Shown here piece by piece: positions 54,365 through 64,000 of a DNA stretch of 64,000 bases; the stretch's first letter is position 1, and each line of letters begins with the position of its first letter. The notes under the pieces were generated by a model that saw only the letters and a program-made list of their open reading frames with translations, ran no database searches and was not told where the DNA came from. A program made the translations under genes and the position numbers. The stretch lies in the NCBI RefSeq assembly GCF_000307775.2, contig NZ_KK020678.1, forward strand, positions 1 to 64,000, in the 5' to 3' direction. The stretch is from Stutzerimonas stutzeri KOS6. GTDB lineage: Bacteria > Pseudomonadota > Gammaproteobacteria > Pseudomonadales > Pseudomonadaceae.

Positions 54365-56128
54365 TCAGCGCCTGTTCTGCAGGCTCTCCGCCGTCAGTTC
54401 CAGGGCCTTGCGCATGTCCAGCCGCGCCGAGCGGCCGACATCGCGGTCGTCCAGGCGATCGCCGCGTTCCGAGGGCAGGATCGGCGCGGTGAGATCGTCC
54501 GCCTCGGCGGGTTCGAAATCCGAATCCCGGCCGATGGTCATGGCGCTGCGGCGCAATAGCTCGCGCACCTGATCGGGCGCAAGTTCAGGATTGATCGAGA
54601 GCATCGCAGCCACTGCACCGGCAACCAGCGGTGTGGCGTAGGAGGTGCCGCAATGCACCTCGCCCCGCCGCTCGGGGTTAAGGGTCGCGGCACGGGTGCA
54701 GGCGGCGGCGGTGATATCCACGCGCATATCGACGTTGGATGACTTGCGCTTGCGCACGTAGTCGGGATGATCCACCGCGACCTTGCGCCGCTCGTCGCGC
54801 TCGTGGCCACCGACCACCAGCAGTTGTCCGGTGATGAATGAGGACGGCAGGCGATAGTCGTCGCGGCCGGAACGTGCCGAGCCGTTGCCCGCGGAGTTGA
54901 TGACCAGCACGTCCGGATGCTCGCGGCGCAGCCAGAGGAAGAATTCCTCGAGCAGCTCTTCGTAGCCACTCATGGCGATGCCCGAACGCAGCAGCGAGTC
55001 GACCGGCTCGCCGTCGACATCCAGTGTGCCGATGCGGTGAATGCCCCAGCTCCAGTTCAGTATTCGCGCACCGTCCTCGACCAGGTTCACCGAGGCCGCG
55101 ACATTGGCGGTGATGCCGGCATCCGAGTTGCGTTCGACGATCACCTCGAAGCCGGGGCCGGTCCCATCCAGTGCGCTGAGAAAACCCTGGTCGCGGGCGT
55201 CGGCGGCATGCGCGGTGAGGATCCCGGCGACACTGCTGCCATGGTTGTCCGGTTTATCGGCATCGCGGGCGTAGAGGCAGGTGCGGCGTTCGTTTGGGTC
55301 GCAGGGCCGCAGATATTCGGCGAAGTGTGGCGCATCGAAATCGACTGACCGTTCGATGATGCCGATGCGCAGTGGCTGCGTGTCCTCCGTGCTACGAACG
55401 GCGGGACTGCGCTCGCGGTAGTAGTCCACCGCGTCGAGAAAGCGGTTGGCGGCCCATTCACGGTTGTGCGGCCGCTCCCGCTCGTAGGGTTCTTGCTCGG
55501 CGCTCTCGGCGGCTGATTCCTCGATCACCACCGCATCGACACCTTCCTCGCTGCCCAGGCGCAGCACCATGGCATCGCGTTCGGTGAGGTTGTCCACCGG
55601 CAGGCGGAGCTGGTAGGTATTGAGCGGGGCGATCGAGCCGACCAGCTTCGCCCGGTATTTCTCGGCCAGCCGCTTAGCCTTGGCCAGGCCGTCGTGATCC
55701 TCTTCGATGATCAGGCTGACCAGGTCGACGTAGGTCGTCAGCCCGTCCATGTTGTGCGCCACCTCGTCGGCATTCGCGGCGACCACGTGACTGCGTCCGC
55801 TCGACAGCCAGACCGGGTTGCTGCGCTGGCCGGCATGCTCCAGCCACAGCGGCCCGCTACGGACCTGCTCCGGCGCAAGGCTCAGCTGCACATGGTTGCC
55901 ATCGCGGCGGACCTGTTCGGCGCCCAGCGACTGGCCAGCCAGCTTCAGCTGTACGTCGCTTTCGGGAACGCCACTGGTGCGCAGACACCAGGTCAATCTG
56001 GCTTCGGCGAACAGATCGCCGCAGCGCTGCAATTGCACGATCCGCATGCCCGGATCGGCGCCCGCGGGAAGGCTGGCGAGCGCGCCCAGCAGGCCGACGG
56101 CCAGTGCGGCGGAGCGATATGCGCTCAT
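54365..56128 (-). CDS. Exported subtilisin-like (S8) protein with altered catalytic Asp site
   Basis: Protein of 587 residues with a signal peptide (cleavage after AGA, near 24), an N-terminal domain (about 25-250) and an S8 domain (about 253-530). The His (DNHGSSVAG, His296), oxyanion Asn (NSAGNGS, Asn415) and Ser (GTSYATP, Ser496) are in place. The usual D-T/S-G catalytic motif reads E-R-S at 259-261. Either Glu259 or nearby Asp263 substitutes, or activity is lost. It lies 3 bases downstream of egtD on the same strand, so it is probably co-transcribed with egtBD. Confidence 0.87.
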   Translation of the reverse strand: MSAYRSAALAVGLLGALASLPAGADPGMRIVQLQRCGDLFAEARLTWCLRTSGVPESDVQLKLAGQSLGAEQVRRDGNHVQLSLAPEQVRSGPLWLEHAGQRSNPVWLSSGRSHVVAANADEVAHNMDGLTTYVDLVSLIIEEDHDGLAKAKRLAEKYRAKLVGSIAPLNTYQLRLPVDNLTERDAMVLRLGSEEGVDAVVIEESAAESAEQEPYERERPHNREWAANRFLDAVDYYRERSPAVRSTEDTQPLRIGIIERSVDFDAPHFAEYLRPCDPNERRTCLYARDADKPDNHGSSVAGILTAHAADARDQGFLSALDGTGPGFEVIVERNSDAGITANVAASVNLVEDGARILNWSWGIHRIGTLDVDGEPVDSLLRSGIAMSGYEELLEEFFLWLRREHPDVLVINSAGNGSARSGRDDYRLPSSFITGQLLVVGGHERDERRKVAVDHPDYVRKRKSSNVDMRVDITAAACTRAATLNPERRGEVHCGTSYATPLVAGAVAAMLSINPELAPDQVRELLRRSAMTIGRDSDFEPAEADDLTAPILPSERGDRLDDRDVGRSARLDMRKALELTAESLQNRR

Positions 56129-56131
56129 TGC

Positions 56132-57094
56132 TCAGCGTCGCTGCAGGTAGTTCACGCTGAACAGTTCGCGCCGATCGGTCCACTGGCCGCGGCAGTCGAA
56201 GCCGGCGGCATCGGCCAGTCTGGCGAAGGATTCGAGCGTGTACTTGTAGGAATTCTCCGTATGCAGGCTTTCCCCGGCAGCGAAGTGAAAACACTGGCCT
56301 TCGATGGTCACATCCTGGGCAGCGGGGCTGACCAGGTGCATCTCGATGCGCGACTCGCCTGCGTTGAAGAAGGCCTGGTGGACGAAGCGCGACGGATCGA
56401 TATCACTGTCCAGTTCGTTGCGGATGCGCTGCAGCAGGTTCAGGTTGAACGCAGCGGTGACGTGGGCACGGTCGTTGTAGGCCGCCTCCAGCACGGCGCG
56501 CTCCTTGACCAGATCGACGCCGATCAGCAGGCCGCCGCCTGCCGGCAGCACATCGTGCAGGCGCCGCAGGAAGGCGGTCGCTTCGACAGGGGTGAAGTTG
56601 CCGATGCTGGAGCCGGGGAAGAACACCAGCGGATGCTCGCTGGCGAAGTCGTCCGGCAGGTTCAGCCCATGGGAGAAGTCGGTACAGGCGGCGTGTACCT
56701 CCAGCCAGGGATAGTCGGCGGCCAGGCGCTGGGTGCTGCTGAGCAGGAAATCCTCGGAGATGTCGATGCCCAGATAGCTGGCCGGGTGCAGCGCCTCCAG
56801 CAGCAGGCGGACCTTGCGGCTGGCGCCGCTGCCCAGTTCGATCAGGTCACTGTTGGGGCCGGCGATGTCGAGGATGTCGTTGGCCGCATCGGCGAGGATC
56901 TGCTCCTCGGTGCGGGTGATGTAGTACTCCGGTTGCCGGCAGATCTGCTCGAACAGCTCGGAGCCGCGGCGATCGTAGAAGAACTTCGGTGATGCCCACT
57001 TGGGCTGCGCGGCGAACCCGGCCAGGGTTTCGTCGCGCAGCGAGGCGTCGTGCGGCCGTTGCAGCTGATCGTGGAAGTGGATGGCCAGCGCCAT
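56132..57094 (-). CDS. egtD: EgtD, L-histidine N-alpha-methyltransferase
   Basis: Makes hercynine (trimethylhistidine), the first step to ergothioneine, using S-adenosylmethionine. ATG 57094 (MALAIHFHDQ) gives 320 residues, the family length; the long open frame upstream overlaps egtB. The SAM motif LIELGSGASRKVRLLL lies near 80-95, and the histidine-binding regions (PGSSIGNF; GVDLVKE) are present. The N-terminal SPKFFYDRRGSELFEQIC is diagnostic. It is separated from egtB by 2 bases. Confidence 0.94.
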   Translation of the reverse strand: MALAIHFHDQLQRPHDASLRDETLAGFAAQPKWASPKFFYDRRGSELFEQICRQPEYYITRTEEQILADAANDILDIAGPNSDLIELGSGASRKVRLLLEALHPASYLGIDISEDFLLSSTQRLAADYPWLEVHAACTDFSHGLNLPDDFASEHPLVFFPGSSIGNFTPVEATAFLRRLHDVLPAGGGLLIGVDLVKERAVLEAAYNDRAHVTAAFNLNLLQRIRNELDSDIDPSRFVHQAFFNAGESRIEMHLVSPAAQDVTIEGQCFHFAAGESLHTENSYKYTLESFARLADAAGFDCRGQWTDRRELFSVNYLQRR

Positions 57095-57096
57095 GT

Positions 57097-58392
57097 TCAA
57101 AGTCCTCTGGCCAGGCGCAGCCCGGCGAACTGCCAGCGCATCGCCGGCTGGAAGAAGTTGCGGTAGGTGACGCGCATGTGGGCTTGCGGGGTGGCGCAGC
57201 TGCCACCACGCAGCACCATCTGGCCCGACATGAACTTGCCGTTGTATTCGCCGAGGCTGCCGTCCAGCGGGCGGAAGCCCGGGTAAGGCAGGTAGGCACT
57301 GGCCGTCCATTCCCAGACATCGCCGAACAGCTGCCTGGGGCCTTCGTGACCGGGCGGTGCGGCAACCGGTTGCAGGTAGTCGCTTTCCAGGAAGTTGCCA
57401 CACAACGGTTGCTCGGCCGCGGCCAGCTCCCACTCGGCCTCGCTCGGCAGTCGGGCACCAGCCCAGCGGGCATAGGCATCGGCTTCGTAGTAGCTGATGT
57501 GGCAGACCGGCGCCTCGAGGTCGAGCACGCGCAGACCGCCGAGGGTCATCTCGTGCCAGGCGCCATCTTCGCGCAGCCAGTACAACGGCGCGTTCCAGCC
57601 GGCCTGCTGGATCAGCTCCCAGCCGTCCGACAGCCACAGCTCCGGCCGCGCATAACCGCCGTCGGCGATGAACGACTGGTATTCGCCATTGCTCACCAGC
57701 CGTTCGGCGAGCTGGAAATCCTCGACGAACTGGCGGTGCCGCGGCGTTTCGCAGTCGAAGGCGAAGTCGCGGCCGGCATGCCCGATGTGCTGTACGCCGC
57801 CGGTGTATTCATACCAGCGAGGACGTTCGGCGGCGCTCGGCAGTGGCTTGCCGAGAGTGTCTCGGTAGATTGGATGCAGCGGGTTTTGCGCGAGGATGTG
57901 CTTGATGTCCATCAGCAGCAGCTCCTGGTGCTGCTGCTCGTGCTGCAAACCCAGTTCGACGCGGCGGACGATCTCGGCGGCCTGCTCGCGGGGCGGGTTG
58001 GCCAGCAGCTCGCCCAGCGCCTGGTCGACATGCCGGCGATAGGCATAGACCTCATCGACGCCAGGGCGTGACAGCACACCCCGACGTGCCCTGGGAAACG
58101 GCAGGCCGTGGGTCTGGTAATAGGAGTTGAACAGGTGGTCGTAGGCCTCGTTCAGTCGCCGGTAGCCGCCCAGGTACGGCAGCAGCAGGAAGGTTTCGAA
58201 GAACCAGCTGACATGCGCCAGGTGCCACTTCGGCGGGCTGACCTCGGGCATGCTCTGGATGACGTAATCCTCGACCTGCAGCGGAGCGCAGATCGCCTCG
58301 CTGGTCGCGCGCACCTGTCGGTAGCGCTGCAGCAATTGCTCGAGCTCGGCCAGCGGCGGTTGCGGATATGGCTGCTCTGCCAGGTTGCCCAT
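57097..58392 (-). CDS. egtB: EgtB, ergothioneine sulfoxide synthase
   Basis: Non-haem iron enzyme that joins hercynine to a thiol donor with oxygen. It has 431 residues from ATG 58392 after GGGGG; an earlier in-frame ATG at 58434 lacks a ribosome site. The DinB-like iron domain has HLAHVSWFFE and the HEQQHQELL His pair. The C-terminal sulfatase-modifying/lectin-like domain carries GDVWEWTAS and LRGGSCATP. No egtC is nearby. It forms an operon with egtD and the S8 gene. Confidence 0.94.
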   Translation of the reverse strand: MGNLAEQPYPQPPLAELEQLLQRYRQVRATSEAICAPLQVEDYVIQSMPEVSPPKWHLAHVSWFFETFLLLPYLGGYRRLNEAYDHLFNSYYQTHGLPFPRARRGVLSRPGVDEVYAYRRHVDQALGELLANPPREQAAEIVRRVELGLQHEQQHQELLLMDIKHILAQNPLHPIYRDTLGKPLPSAAERPRWYEYTGGVQHIGHAGRDFAFDCETPRHRQFVEDFQLAERLVSNGEYQSFIADGGYARPELWLSDGWELIQQAGWNAPLYWLREDGAWHEMTLGGLRVLDLEAPVCHISYYEADAYARWAGARLPSEAEWELAAAEQPLCGNFLESDYLQPVAAPPGHEGPRQLFGDVWEWTASAYLPYPGFRPLDGSLGEYNGKFMSGQMVLRGGSCATPQAHMRVTYRNFFQPAMRWQFAGLRLARGL

Positions 58393-58529
58393 GGCTGTCC
58401 CCCTTGCAATTTCAGGCCGAAACAGGCCTTTCATAGCGACCCGGTGCGCTGTACAAAGTTTCTGCCGACCGGCCTGAACTCGGCCTTCGCCTGGTCACTC
58501 CCTGTAGGAACAGAGCAGGAGATCGAGCC

Positions 58530-59345
58530 ATGCGAAGGTCATTGATCATGGGGGGCGCGGCATTGCTGGTTGCTTGCGGTCAGCACAACACGGCGTCCTA
58601 TACCGATACCGCCGGTGCGCCGAAAAGCGCCGAGACACGAGCGCTGGAGGCCGGCGCCAAACTGTTGCAGGGCCAGGCGCCGCTGAATGCGGTCAGCGCC
58701 TATCTGAACGGCTTCCACTTCTACAACGGCGATATGGACGGGCAGATGGAGGCGCATCACTACGTCACGCGTCTCAATGAGGACGTGATGCAGGCGTTGA
58801 TCTACGACGGCAATGGCCGCGACGCCAAGCTCATGGGTGTCGAATACATCATCAGCGCGCGGCTGTTCCGTACCCTGCCGGAGGACGAAAAGAAGCTCTG
58901 GCACAGCCATGACTACGAAGTGAAGTCCGGTACGCTGGTCGCGCCCGGCCTGCCGCAGGTGGCGGAGCAGCGACTGATGGAGCAGGTGGTCGACACCTAT
59001 GGCAAGACCTGGCACACCTGGCACACCGACCGGGACAAGGAGCTGCCTTACGGAATCCCGGCACTGATGATGGGCTTCACCGCCGACGGCCAGCTCGATC
59101 CGGCGCTGGAGCATGCTCGTGACCAGCGCCTCGGCGTGGATACCCAGGCGATTCGCCGCAGCCGCGAGTCGATTCCGCAGCCAACGGTCGACCCGGCGGC
59201 CAATGCCTGGGAAAACGGCGACGTGATTCAATTGCAGCGCGTGCGCGGCTCCGGCGAACACCGTCATGGCGATGCAGCAGGGCCGGCGGAGATCAACGAG
59301 TCGGGCCGTCTGCAGCAACAGCAGCAGCGCAGCGATCCGCGCTGA
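58530..59345 (+). CDS. DUF1264 (OBAP-like) lipoprotein
   Basis: Protein of 271 residues related to oil-body-associated proteins of plants and fungi (DUF1264). The signature stretch is LNEDVMQALIYDG, followed by LWHSHDYEVKSGTL. The N-terminus has a lipobox-like LVAC (Cys at about 16), suggesting a membrane lipoprotein. The His-rich KTWHTWHTDRD segment is characteristic. The C-terminus ends in a Gln-rich tail. Bacterial function is unknown. It is divergent from egtB. Confidence 0.85.
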   Translation: MRRSLIMGGAALLVACGQHNTASYTDTAGAPKSAETRALEAGAKLLQGQAPLNAVSAYLNGFHFYNGDMDGQMEAHHYVTRLNEDVMQALIYDGNGRDAKLMGVEYIISARLFRTLPEDEKKLWHSHDYEVKSGTLVAPGLPQVAEQRLMEQVVDTYGKTWHTWHTDRDKELPYGIPALMMGFTADGQLDPALEHARDQRLGVDTQAIRRSRESIPQPTVDPAANAWENGDVIQLQRVRGSGEHRHGDAAGPAEINESGRLQQQQQRSDPR

Positions 59346-59361
59346 GCGCCGCACCCCGCGC

Positions 59362-60057
59362 TTACTGCTTGTCCTGCAACGGCGGTGTCGGGCGGACCAG
59401 AATCTCGTTGACGTCCACGTGCGCCGGCTGGCTGAGTGCGAAGACCACCGCGCGGCCGATATCCTCTGCCTGCAGGGCATACGGCGGTGGTTCGTCGAAC
59501 AGCGGCGTATCGACCATTCCCGGTTCGATCAGCGTGACCCGCACGCCGGTGCCGCGCAGCTCTTCGCGCACGCTCAGGCCCATGCCGGTCACCGCCCATT
59601 TGCTGGCGCTGTACATCGAGCCGGGGATGACGAAACGACCGGCCGCCGAGCCGGTGAGCAGCAGATGTCCGCGGCTGGCCTTGAGTGCGGCCAGCGTGCA
59701 ACGCAGGGTCAGCCCGACGCCGTAGACGTTGGTCAGCAGCATCTGTTTCCAGACCTCGGGATCGGCGCCGCTGAAGCCGCCTTCGCTGCCCGGCATGCCG
59801 GCGTTGGCGTAGACGGCGTCGAGCCGGCCGTAGTGCTCCAGCAGGCGTCGCACCATGGCCTGCTGTGCGGCGTGGTCGGTCACGTCGCAGCGAATGGCGA
59901 TGGCGCGCTGTGCCCCGAGCTCATCGACCAGATGCTGCAGCTTGTCCTCGGAGCGGGCGGCGAGCGCCAGCCGATAGCCGGCCTCGGCCGCCAGTCGCGC
60001 AGTGGCGGCACCGATGCCGGAGGAGGCCCCGGTGATCAGCAGGAGGGGATCGCTCAT
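59362..60057 (-). CDS. Short-chain dehydrogenase/reductase (SDR)
   Basis: Oxidoreductase of 231 residues. Cofactor motif TGASSGIG (about 8-15), YANAGM (variant NNAG) near 82, catalytic Ser in LTGSAAG and YxxxK in YSASKWA. It resembles the YdfG-type NADP-dependent 3-hydroxy acid dehydrogenase group. The next gene on the same strand ends 9 bases upstream of its start, so the two may form an operon. Confidence 0.9.
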   Translation of the reverse strand: MSDPLLLITGASSGIGAATARLAAEAGYRLALAARSEDKLQHLVDELGAQRAIAIRCDVTDHAAQQAMVRRLLEHYGRLDAVYANAGMPGSEGGFSGADPEVWKQMLLTNVYGVGLTLRCTLAALKASRGHLLLTGSAAGRFVIPGSMYSASKWAVTGMGLSVREELRGTGVRVTLIEPGMVDTPLFDEPPPYALQAEDIGRAVVFALSQPAHVDVNEILVRPTPPLQDKQ

Positions 60058-60066
60058 GCTGCCTCC

Positions 60067-60366
60067 TCAGTAGTTCGGGGTGGTTTCCGGAATGGCGCTG
60101 TCATCGGTGATGAACGGCATGCTCCAGGGTTCCAGCGTGCAGCCCTTGTCGATCAGCTCCTGGCGGGTCTGCTCGAGCACCTGCGCCATGCGCAGCGGGT
60201 CGGCGTAGTCGCGTACCTGCGGCACCCGGGCGAGTGTTTCGCCGCTGCCGTTCATGACGGTGAAGCCGAAGCTGTCATCTTCGGGGTTGGCGCTGGTCAC
60301 GCAGCCGCAGGGCAGGAAGGCTGCCGAGGCCAGTTGCATGGCGTTATCGAGGCTGAGCGGGGTCAT
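60067..60366 (-). CDS. Hypothetical protein, 99 residues
   Basis: Unrecognised. A much longer open frame continues to 61404, but that part is the shadow of lhr. ATG 60366, 6 bases after GGAG, gives MTPLSLDNAMQLASAAFLPCGC; an ATG at 60372 has the ribosome site directly against it. The protein is soluble and has three cysteines, two as C-G-C near residues 20-22. It is probably co-transcribed with the following SDR gene. Confidence 0.65.
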   Translation of the reverse strand: MTPLSLDNAMQLASAAFLPCGCVTSANPEDDSFGFTVMNGSGETLARVPQVRDYADPLRMAQVLEQTRQELIDKGCTLEPWSMPFITDDSAIPETTPNY

Positions 60367-60483
60367 GGTCATCTCCGTGGCGTTGCGGATGTCTGTGGTT
60401 GACCGCCGTATCCCACCGCCGTTTCCCCTTCGGCGACCGGCTGTCGCTTGTACAACGACCGGGGCACCACCATATTCATCGGC

Positions 60484-63400
60484 ATGACCACGTCCCCTAC
60501 CGATCCGCTGAGCTGTTTCCACCCTGCCGTGGCGGGCTGGTTTGTCCGCAGCTTTCCGGCGCCGACAGCGGCCCAGGCGGCTGCCTGGCCGTTGATCCAC
60601 AGCGGGCGTTCGACGTTGGTGGCTGCGCCGACGGGGTCGGGCAAGACGCTGACGGCCTTTCTCGCCGCCATCGATGCGCTGGTGCAGCAGGGCCTGGCCG
60701 AAGGCGGGCTGGCCGACGCCACGCGGGTGCTCTACGTCTCGCCGCTCAAGGCGCTGTCCAACGATATCCACGTCAACCTGGAGCAACCGCTGGCCGGTAT
60801 TACCGAGGAGCTGGCGCGCCTGGGCCTGCCAGCGCTGCAGATCCGTGCCGCGGTGCGCACCGGCGACACGCCGCAGGCCGAACGCAGCGCGATGCGCAAG
60901 CGCGTGCCGCATATCCTGGTCACCACGCCGGAATCGCTCTACGTGCTGCTCGGCTCGGAATCCGGCCGGCAGATGCTGGCCGACATACAGAGCGTGATCG
61001 TCGACGAGATTCACGCCGTCGCCGGCAACAAGCGCGGCAGCCACCTGGCCTTGTCGCTGGAGCGGCTCGAAGCACTCTGCGGTCGCTCGCTGGTGCGGGT
61101 CGGGCTGTCGGCGACGCAGAAGCCGATCGAGGCCGTGGCGCGCTTTCTGGTCGGCGCCGAACGGCCGTGCGAGATCGTCGACAGCGGCCATGGCCGCGCC
61201 CGCGACCTGGCCCTGGACGTACCGCCGGTGCCGCTGGAGGCGGTGATGAGCAACGATGTCTGGGCGCTGGTCTACGACCGCCTCGCGGCGCTGGCTGGCG
61301 AGCATCGCACCACGCTGGTATTCGTCAACACGCGGCGGATGGCCGAGCGCACCACCCGGCATCTGTCCGAACGGCTGGGCAATGCCGTCGTCGCCGCCCA
61401 CCACGGCAGCCTGGCGCGCGAGCAGCGACTGACGGCGGAGCAGAAGCTCAAGCGCGGCGAGTTGCGGGTCCTGGTGGCCACCGCTTCGCTGGAGCTGGGC
61501 ATCGACATCGGCGACGTGGAGCTGGTCTGCCAGCTAGGCTCGCCACGCTCGATCTCCGCCTTCCTGCAACGGGTCGGACGCGCCGGGCACCAGGTAGCCG
61601 GTGTGTCCAAGGGGCGGCTGTTCCCCACTTCCCGCGATGACCTGATCGAGTGCGCCGCGCTGCTCGATGCGGTGCACCGGGGCGAACTCGACACGCTGAA
61701 GATTCCCCTGGCGCCGCTGGACGTGCTGGCCCAGCAGATCATCGCCGAGGTGGCCTGCCAGGAGTGGAGCGAGGACGCACTGCTGGCGCTGATCCGCCGC
61801 GCCATGCCCTATGCCACGCTCGGCGATGCCGACTACCAGGCCCTGCTGCAGATGCTTGCCGAAGGCTACACCACCCGCCACGGGTCGCGCGGCGCCTACC
61901 TGCATCGGGACATGGTCACGCGCAGTCTGCGCGGCCGGCGCGGCGGGAGACTGACCGCACTGACCTCAGGCGGCACCATCGCCGACAACGCCGACTATGC
62001 GGTGCTGCTGGAACCGCAGGGGTTGAACATCGGCACGGTGAACGAGGACTTCGCCGTGGAGAGCCTGGCCGGTGATGTGTTCCAGCTGGGCAACACGTCC
62101 TATCGCATCCTCAGGATCGAATCCGGGCGGGTGCGTGTCGAGGACGCCCAGGGCATGCCGCCGAGCATTCCGTTCTGGATCGGCGAGGCCCCGGGACGCA
62201 GCGACGCGCTGTCCTGTGCGGTCGCGCGGCTGCGTGACGAGATCGACCGCCGCCTGAGCGATGCCGATCTGGCGAAAGCCGGCTCACGGCTGGAGCCGGC
62301 CATCGCCTGGCTGGTCGACAGCCTCGAGCTTTCTGTTGCCGCCGCCCGGCAGATCGTCGAATACCTGGCCCGTGCGCGCTCGGCGCTGGGCGCATTGCCG
62401 ACCCAGCGGCGGCTGATCATGGAGCGTTTCTTCGACGAGTCCGGCGGCACCCAGCTGGTCATCCATTCGCCCCACGGCAGCCGCATCAACCGAGCCTGGG
62501 GGCTGGCGCTGCGCAAGCGCTTCTGCCGCACCTTCAATTTCGAGCTGCAGGCGGCGGCTACCGAGGACGCCATCATCCTCTCGCTGTCCACCAGCCACAG
62601 CTTTGCGCTGGAAGAAGTCTGGCGCTACCTGCATTCGGCCAGCGCCGAGCAGGTGCTGATCCAGGCACTGCTGGATGCGCCGCTGTTCGGCGTGCGCTGG
62701 CGCTGGAACGCCACTACCGCGCTGGCCTTGCCGCGTATGGCCGGCGGGCGCAAGGTGGCGCCGCAACTGCAGCGCATGAAGAGCGAGGATCTGCTGGCGA
62801 CGGTGTTCCCGGATCAGGTGGCCTGCCTGGAAAACATCGTCGGCGAGCGCGAGATCCCCGAGCATCCGCTGGTGCGCCAGACTCTCGACGACTGCCTGCA
62901 CGAGGCGATGGATTGCGAGGGCTGGCTGGCGCTGCTGCGACGCATGGAAAGCGGCGAGGTGGAATTGCTCGCGCGCGACCTCCCGGCACCGTCGCCGCTG
63001 GCGATGGAGATCCTTGGCGCACGGCCCTATGCCTTTCTCGATGATGCTCCGCTGGAGGAGCGGCGCACCCAGGCGGTGCTCGCCCGACGCTGGAGCGATC
63101 CCGAGTCGAGCGACGATCTCGGGGCGCTGGACCCGGGTGCAATCGACGCAGTGCGCGAGGAGGCTTGGCCCGACGTGCGCAATGCCGACGAAATGCACGA
63201 GGCGCTGACTGCGCTTGGCTGCGTCGCGGAGTCCGAGGCCACGGCACAGCCGCAGTGGCTTTCATGGCTGGCTGAACTGGCCAGGGGGCGGCGTGCCACG
63301 CGCATGCAGGTCGCCCACGACCGCGCGCTGTGGCTGCCGCTGGAGCGCCTGGCACTGCTGCGGGCAGTCTATCCGCAGGCGCCATTCGAGCCGCATCTGC

Positions 63401-64000
63401 TGGCGCCCGCAGGGCAGGATCAGCCGCTCGAGGAAGATGCTGCGCTGGTGGAGCTGATCCGCGCCCGGCTGAGTGGTTTCGGTCCGTTACCGGTCGGGCT
63501 GATTGCGCGACCGCTGGCTCTGCCGGCTTCCGCCGTGGCGATGGCGCTGACCCGCCTGGAAAGCCAGGGATACGTGCTGCGTGGGCGCTTCACGTCCGGC
63601 ACGCTCGAAGACGAGTGGTGCGAGCGGCACTTGCTGGCGCGTATCCATCGCTACACGGTCAAGCGCTTGCGACGGGAGATCGAGCCCGTCGAGCGTGCCG
63701 ACTTCATGCGCTTTCTCGGTGACTGGCAGCATCTGTCCGCGGCCACGCGCATGCAGGGGCGGGAGGCGCTGGTCACCCTGGTCGAACAGCTGGAGGGCTT
63801 CCAGGCGGCCGCCGCGGCCTGGGAAAGCGATCTGCTGCCAGCGCGTCTGAAGGACTACGGCGGCAGCTGGCTGGACGAGCTGTGCCGCTCCGGCCGTATC
63901 GTCTGGACGCGCCTGGCCGGTCGTTTGAAGACCGGCGGCGGGCCGGTGCGTGGCACGCCCATCGTGCTGCTGCCACGTCGACAGCTCAATACCTGGAATT
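60484..64000 (+). CDS. lhr: Lhr, large ATP-dependent helicase (3' end outside window)
   Basis: Superfamily 2 helicase of the Lhr family, implicated in DNA repair. The frame is open from ATG 60484 to the window end (1172 codons seen; the family is about 1,400-1,550). Visible motifs: APTGSGKT (Walker A, near residue 50), VSPLKAL, the DExH box VDEIHA near 176-182, then [29 protein letters not shown] and the RVGRAGHQ motif VI. The C-terminal Lhr extension follows. The ribosome site is weak. It is divergent from the small hypothetical gene. Confidence 0.93.
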   Translation, partial: MTTSPTDPLSCFHPAVAGWFVRSFPAPTAAQAAAWPLIHSGRSTLVAAPTGSGKTLTAFLAAIDALVQQGLAEGGLADATRVLYVSPLKALSNDIHVNLEQPLAGITEELARLGLPALQIRAAVRTGDTPQAERSAMRKRVPHILVTTPESLYVLLGSESGRQMLADIQSVIVDEIHAVAGNKRGSHLALSLERLEALCGRSLVRVGLSATQKPIEAVARFLVGAERPCEIVDSGHGRARDLALDVPPVPLEAVMSNDVWALVYDRLAALAGEHRTTLVFVNTRRMAERTTRHLSERLGNAVVAAHHGSLAREQRLTAEQKLKRGELRVLVATASLELGIDIGDVELVCQLGSPRSISAFLQRVGRAGHQVAGVSKGRLFPTSRDDLIECAALLDAVHRGELDTLKIPLAPLDVLAQQIIAEVACQEWSEDALLALIRRAMPYATLGDADYQALLQMLAEGYTTRHGSRGAYLHRDMVTRSLRGRRGGRLTALTSGGTIADNADYAVLLEPQGLNIGTVNEDFAVESLAGDVFQLGNTSYRILRIESGRVRVEDAQGMPPSIPFWIGEAPGRSDALSCAVARLRDEIDRRLSDADLAKAGSRLEPAIAWLVDSLELSVAAARQIVEYLARARSALGALPTQRRLIMERFFDESGGTQLVIHSPHGSRINRAWGLALRKRFCRTFNFELQAAATEDAIILSLSTSHSFALEEVWRYLHSASAEQVLIQALLDAPLFGVRWRWNATTALALPRMAGGRKVAPQLQRMKSEDLLATVFPDQVACLENIVGEREIPEHPLVRQTLDDCLHEAMDCEGWLALLRRMESGEVELLARDLPAPSPLAMEILGARPYAFLDDAPLEERRTQAVLARRWSDPESSDDLGALDPGAIDAVREEAWPDVRNADEMHEALTALGCVAESEATAQPQWLSWLAELARGRRATRMQVAHDRALWLPLERLALLRAVYPQAPFEPHLLAPAGQDQPLEEDAALVELIRARLSGFGPLPVGLIARPLALPASAVAMALTRLESQGYVLRGRFTSGTLEDEWCERHLLARIHRYTVKRLRREIEPVERADFMRFLGDWQHLSAATRMQGREALVTLVEQLEGFQAAAAAWESDLLPARLKDYGGSWLDELCRSGRIVWTRLAGRLKTGGGPVRGTPIVLLPRRQLNTWN

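Noticed and set aside
55694-56992. 432-codon plus-strand open frame
   Set aside because: It spans the antisense of both the S8 and egtD genes, which cannot be one real gene.
60399-61640. Long plus-strand open frame in frame 3
   Set aside because: It overlaps lhr, whose own frame carries all helicase motifs; the protein is Arg/Pro/Gly-rich as expected of an out-of-frame GC-rich shadow.

Overview
The window looks like chromosomal DNA of a Pseudomonas-type gammaproteobacterium, most likely the Stutzerimonas/Pseudomonas stutzeri side of the group. This is inferred from the flagellar gene order (ycgR-flgN-flgM-flgA back to back with cheV-cheR-flgBCDE-flgFGHIJKL), the order prc, quinone oxidoreductase, apeB, rluA, minEDC, lpxL, MlaA-like gene, yjcH-actP, the N-acetylglutaminylglutamine amide (NAGGN) trio, and the GC-rich codon use. 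No rRNA, tRNA, CRISPR array, intact insertion sequence or prophage was seen.

Layout. 1-7417: the 3' part of a large RTX/VCBS-repeat adhesin, a double hairpin, then a dedicated type I secretion operon (ABC exporter, HlyD-type adaptor, TolC-type channel). This block looks less GC-rich than the rest. 7825-10344 (minus strand): ycgR, flgN, flgM, flgA, with a sigma-28-type promoter before flgM. 10420-23833 (plus): cheV, cheR, then flgB to flgL, with -24/-12 (sigma-54) promoters before flgB and flgF. 23957-26443: a secreted helix-hairpin-helix protein, a DUF1232 membrane protein and a three-gene unit made of an antitoxin-like XRE regulator, an unknown protein and a Sel1-repeat protein. 26410-31520: an EAL-CBS-GGDEF protein and the Prc protease on the minus strand, and a quinone oxidoreductase on the plus strand. 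31521-31912: an array of REP/BIME-like repeats.

31913-42491: aminopeptidase, RluA, MinCDE, a lipid A acyltransferase, pirin, a two-gene envelope unit (alpha/beta hydrolase and MlaA-like protein), and the acetate permease unit yjcH-actP. 42752-48549: a short-chain dehydrogenase, a CynX-type transporter, two small proteins and a 7TMR-DISM hybrid histidine kinase. 48748-54360: the osmoprotectant NAGGN genes (amidotransferase, synthetase, M42 hydrolase) with a divergent MarR regulator. 54365-58392: egtB-egtD for ergothioneine, followed by a subtilisin-like protein with an altered catalytic Asp position. 58530-64000: a DUF1264 lipoprotein, a short-chain dehydrogenase, a small unknown protein and the start of the helicase gene lhr, which runs off the window.

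Together the genes cover surface attachment and motility (adhesin export, flagellum, two c-di-GMP-related proteins), envelope and division functions, and protection against osmotic and oxidative stress. The points most worth checking are an exact 27-bp in-frame duplication in actP, a foreign-looking insert in the hook gene flgE, the XRE/unknown/Sel1 unit, the Asp-to-Glu change in the S8 protease, and a MarR-type inverted repeat in front of the NAGGN operon.
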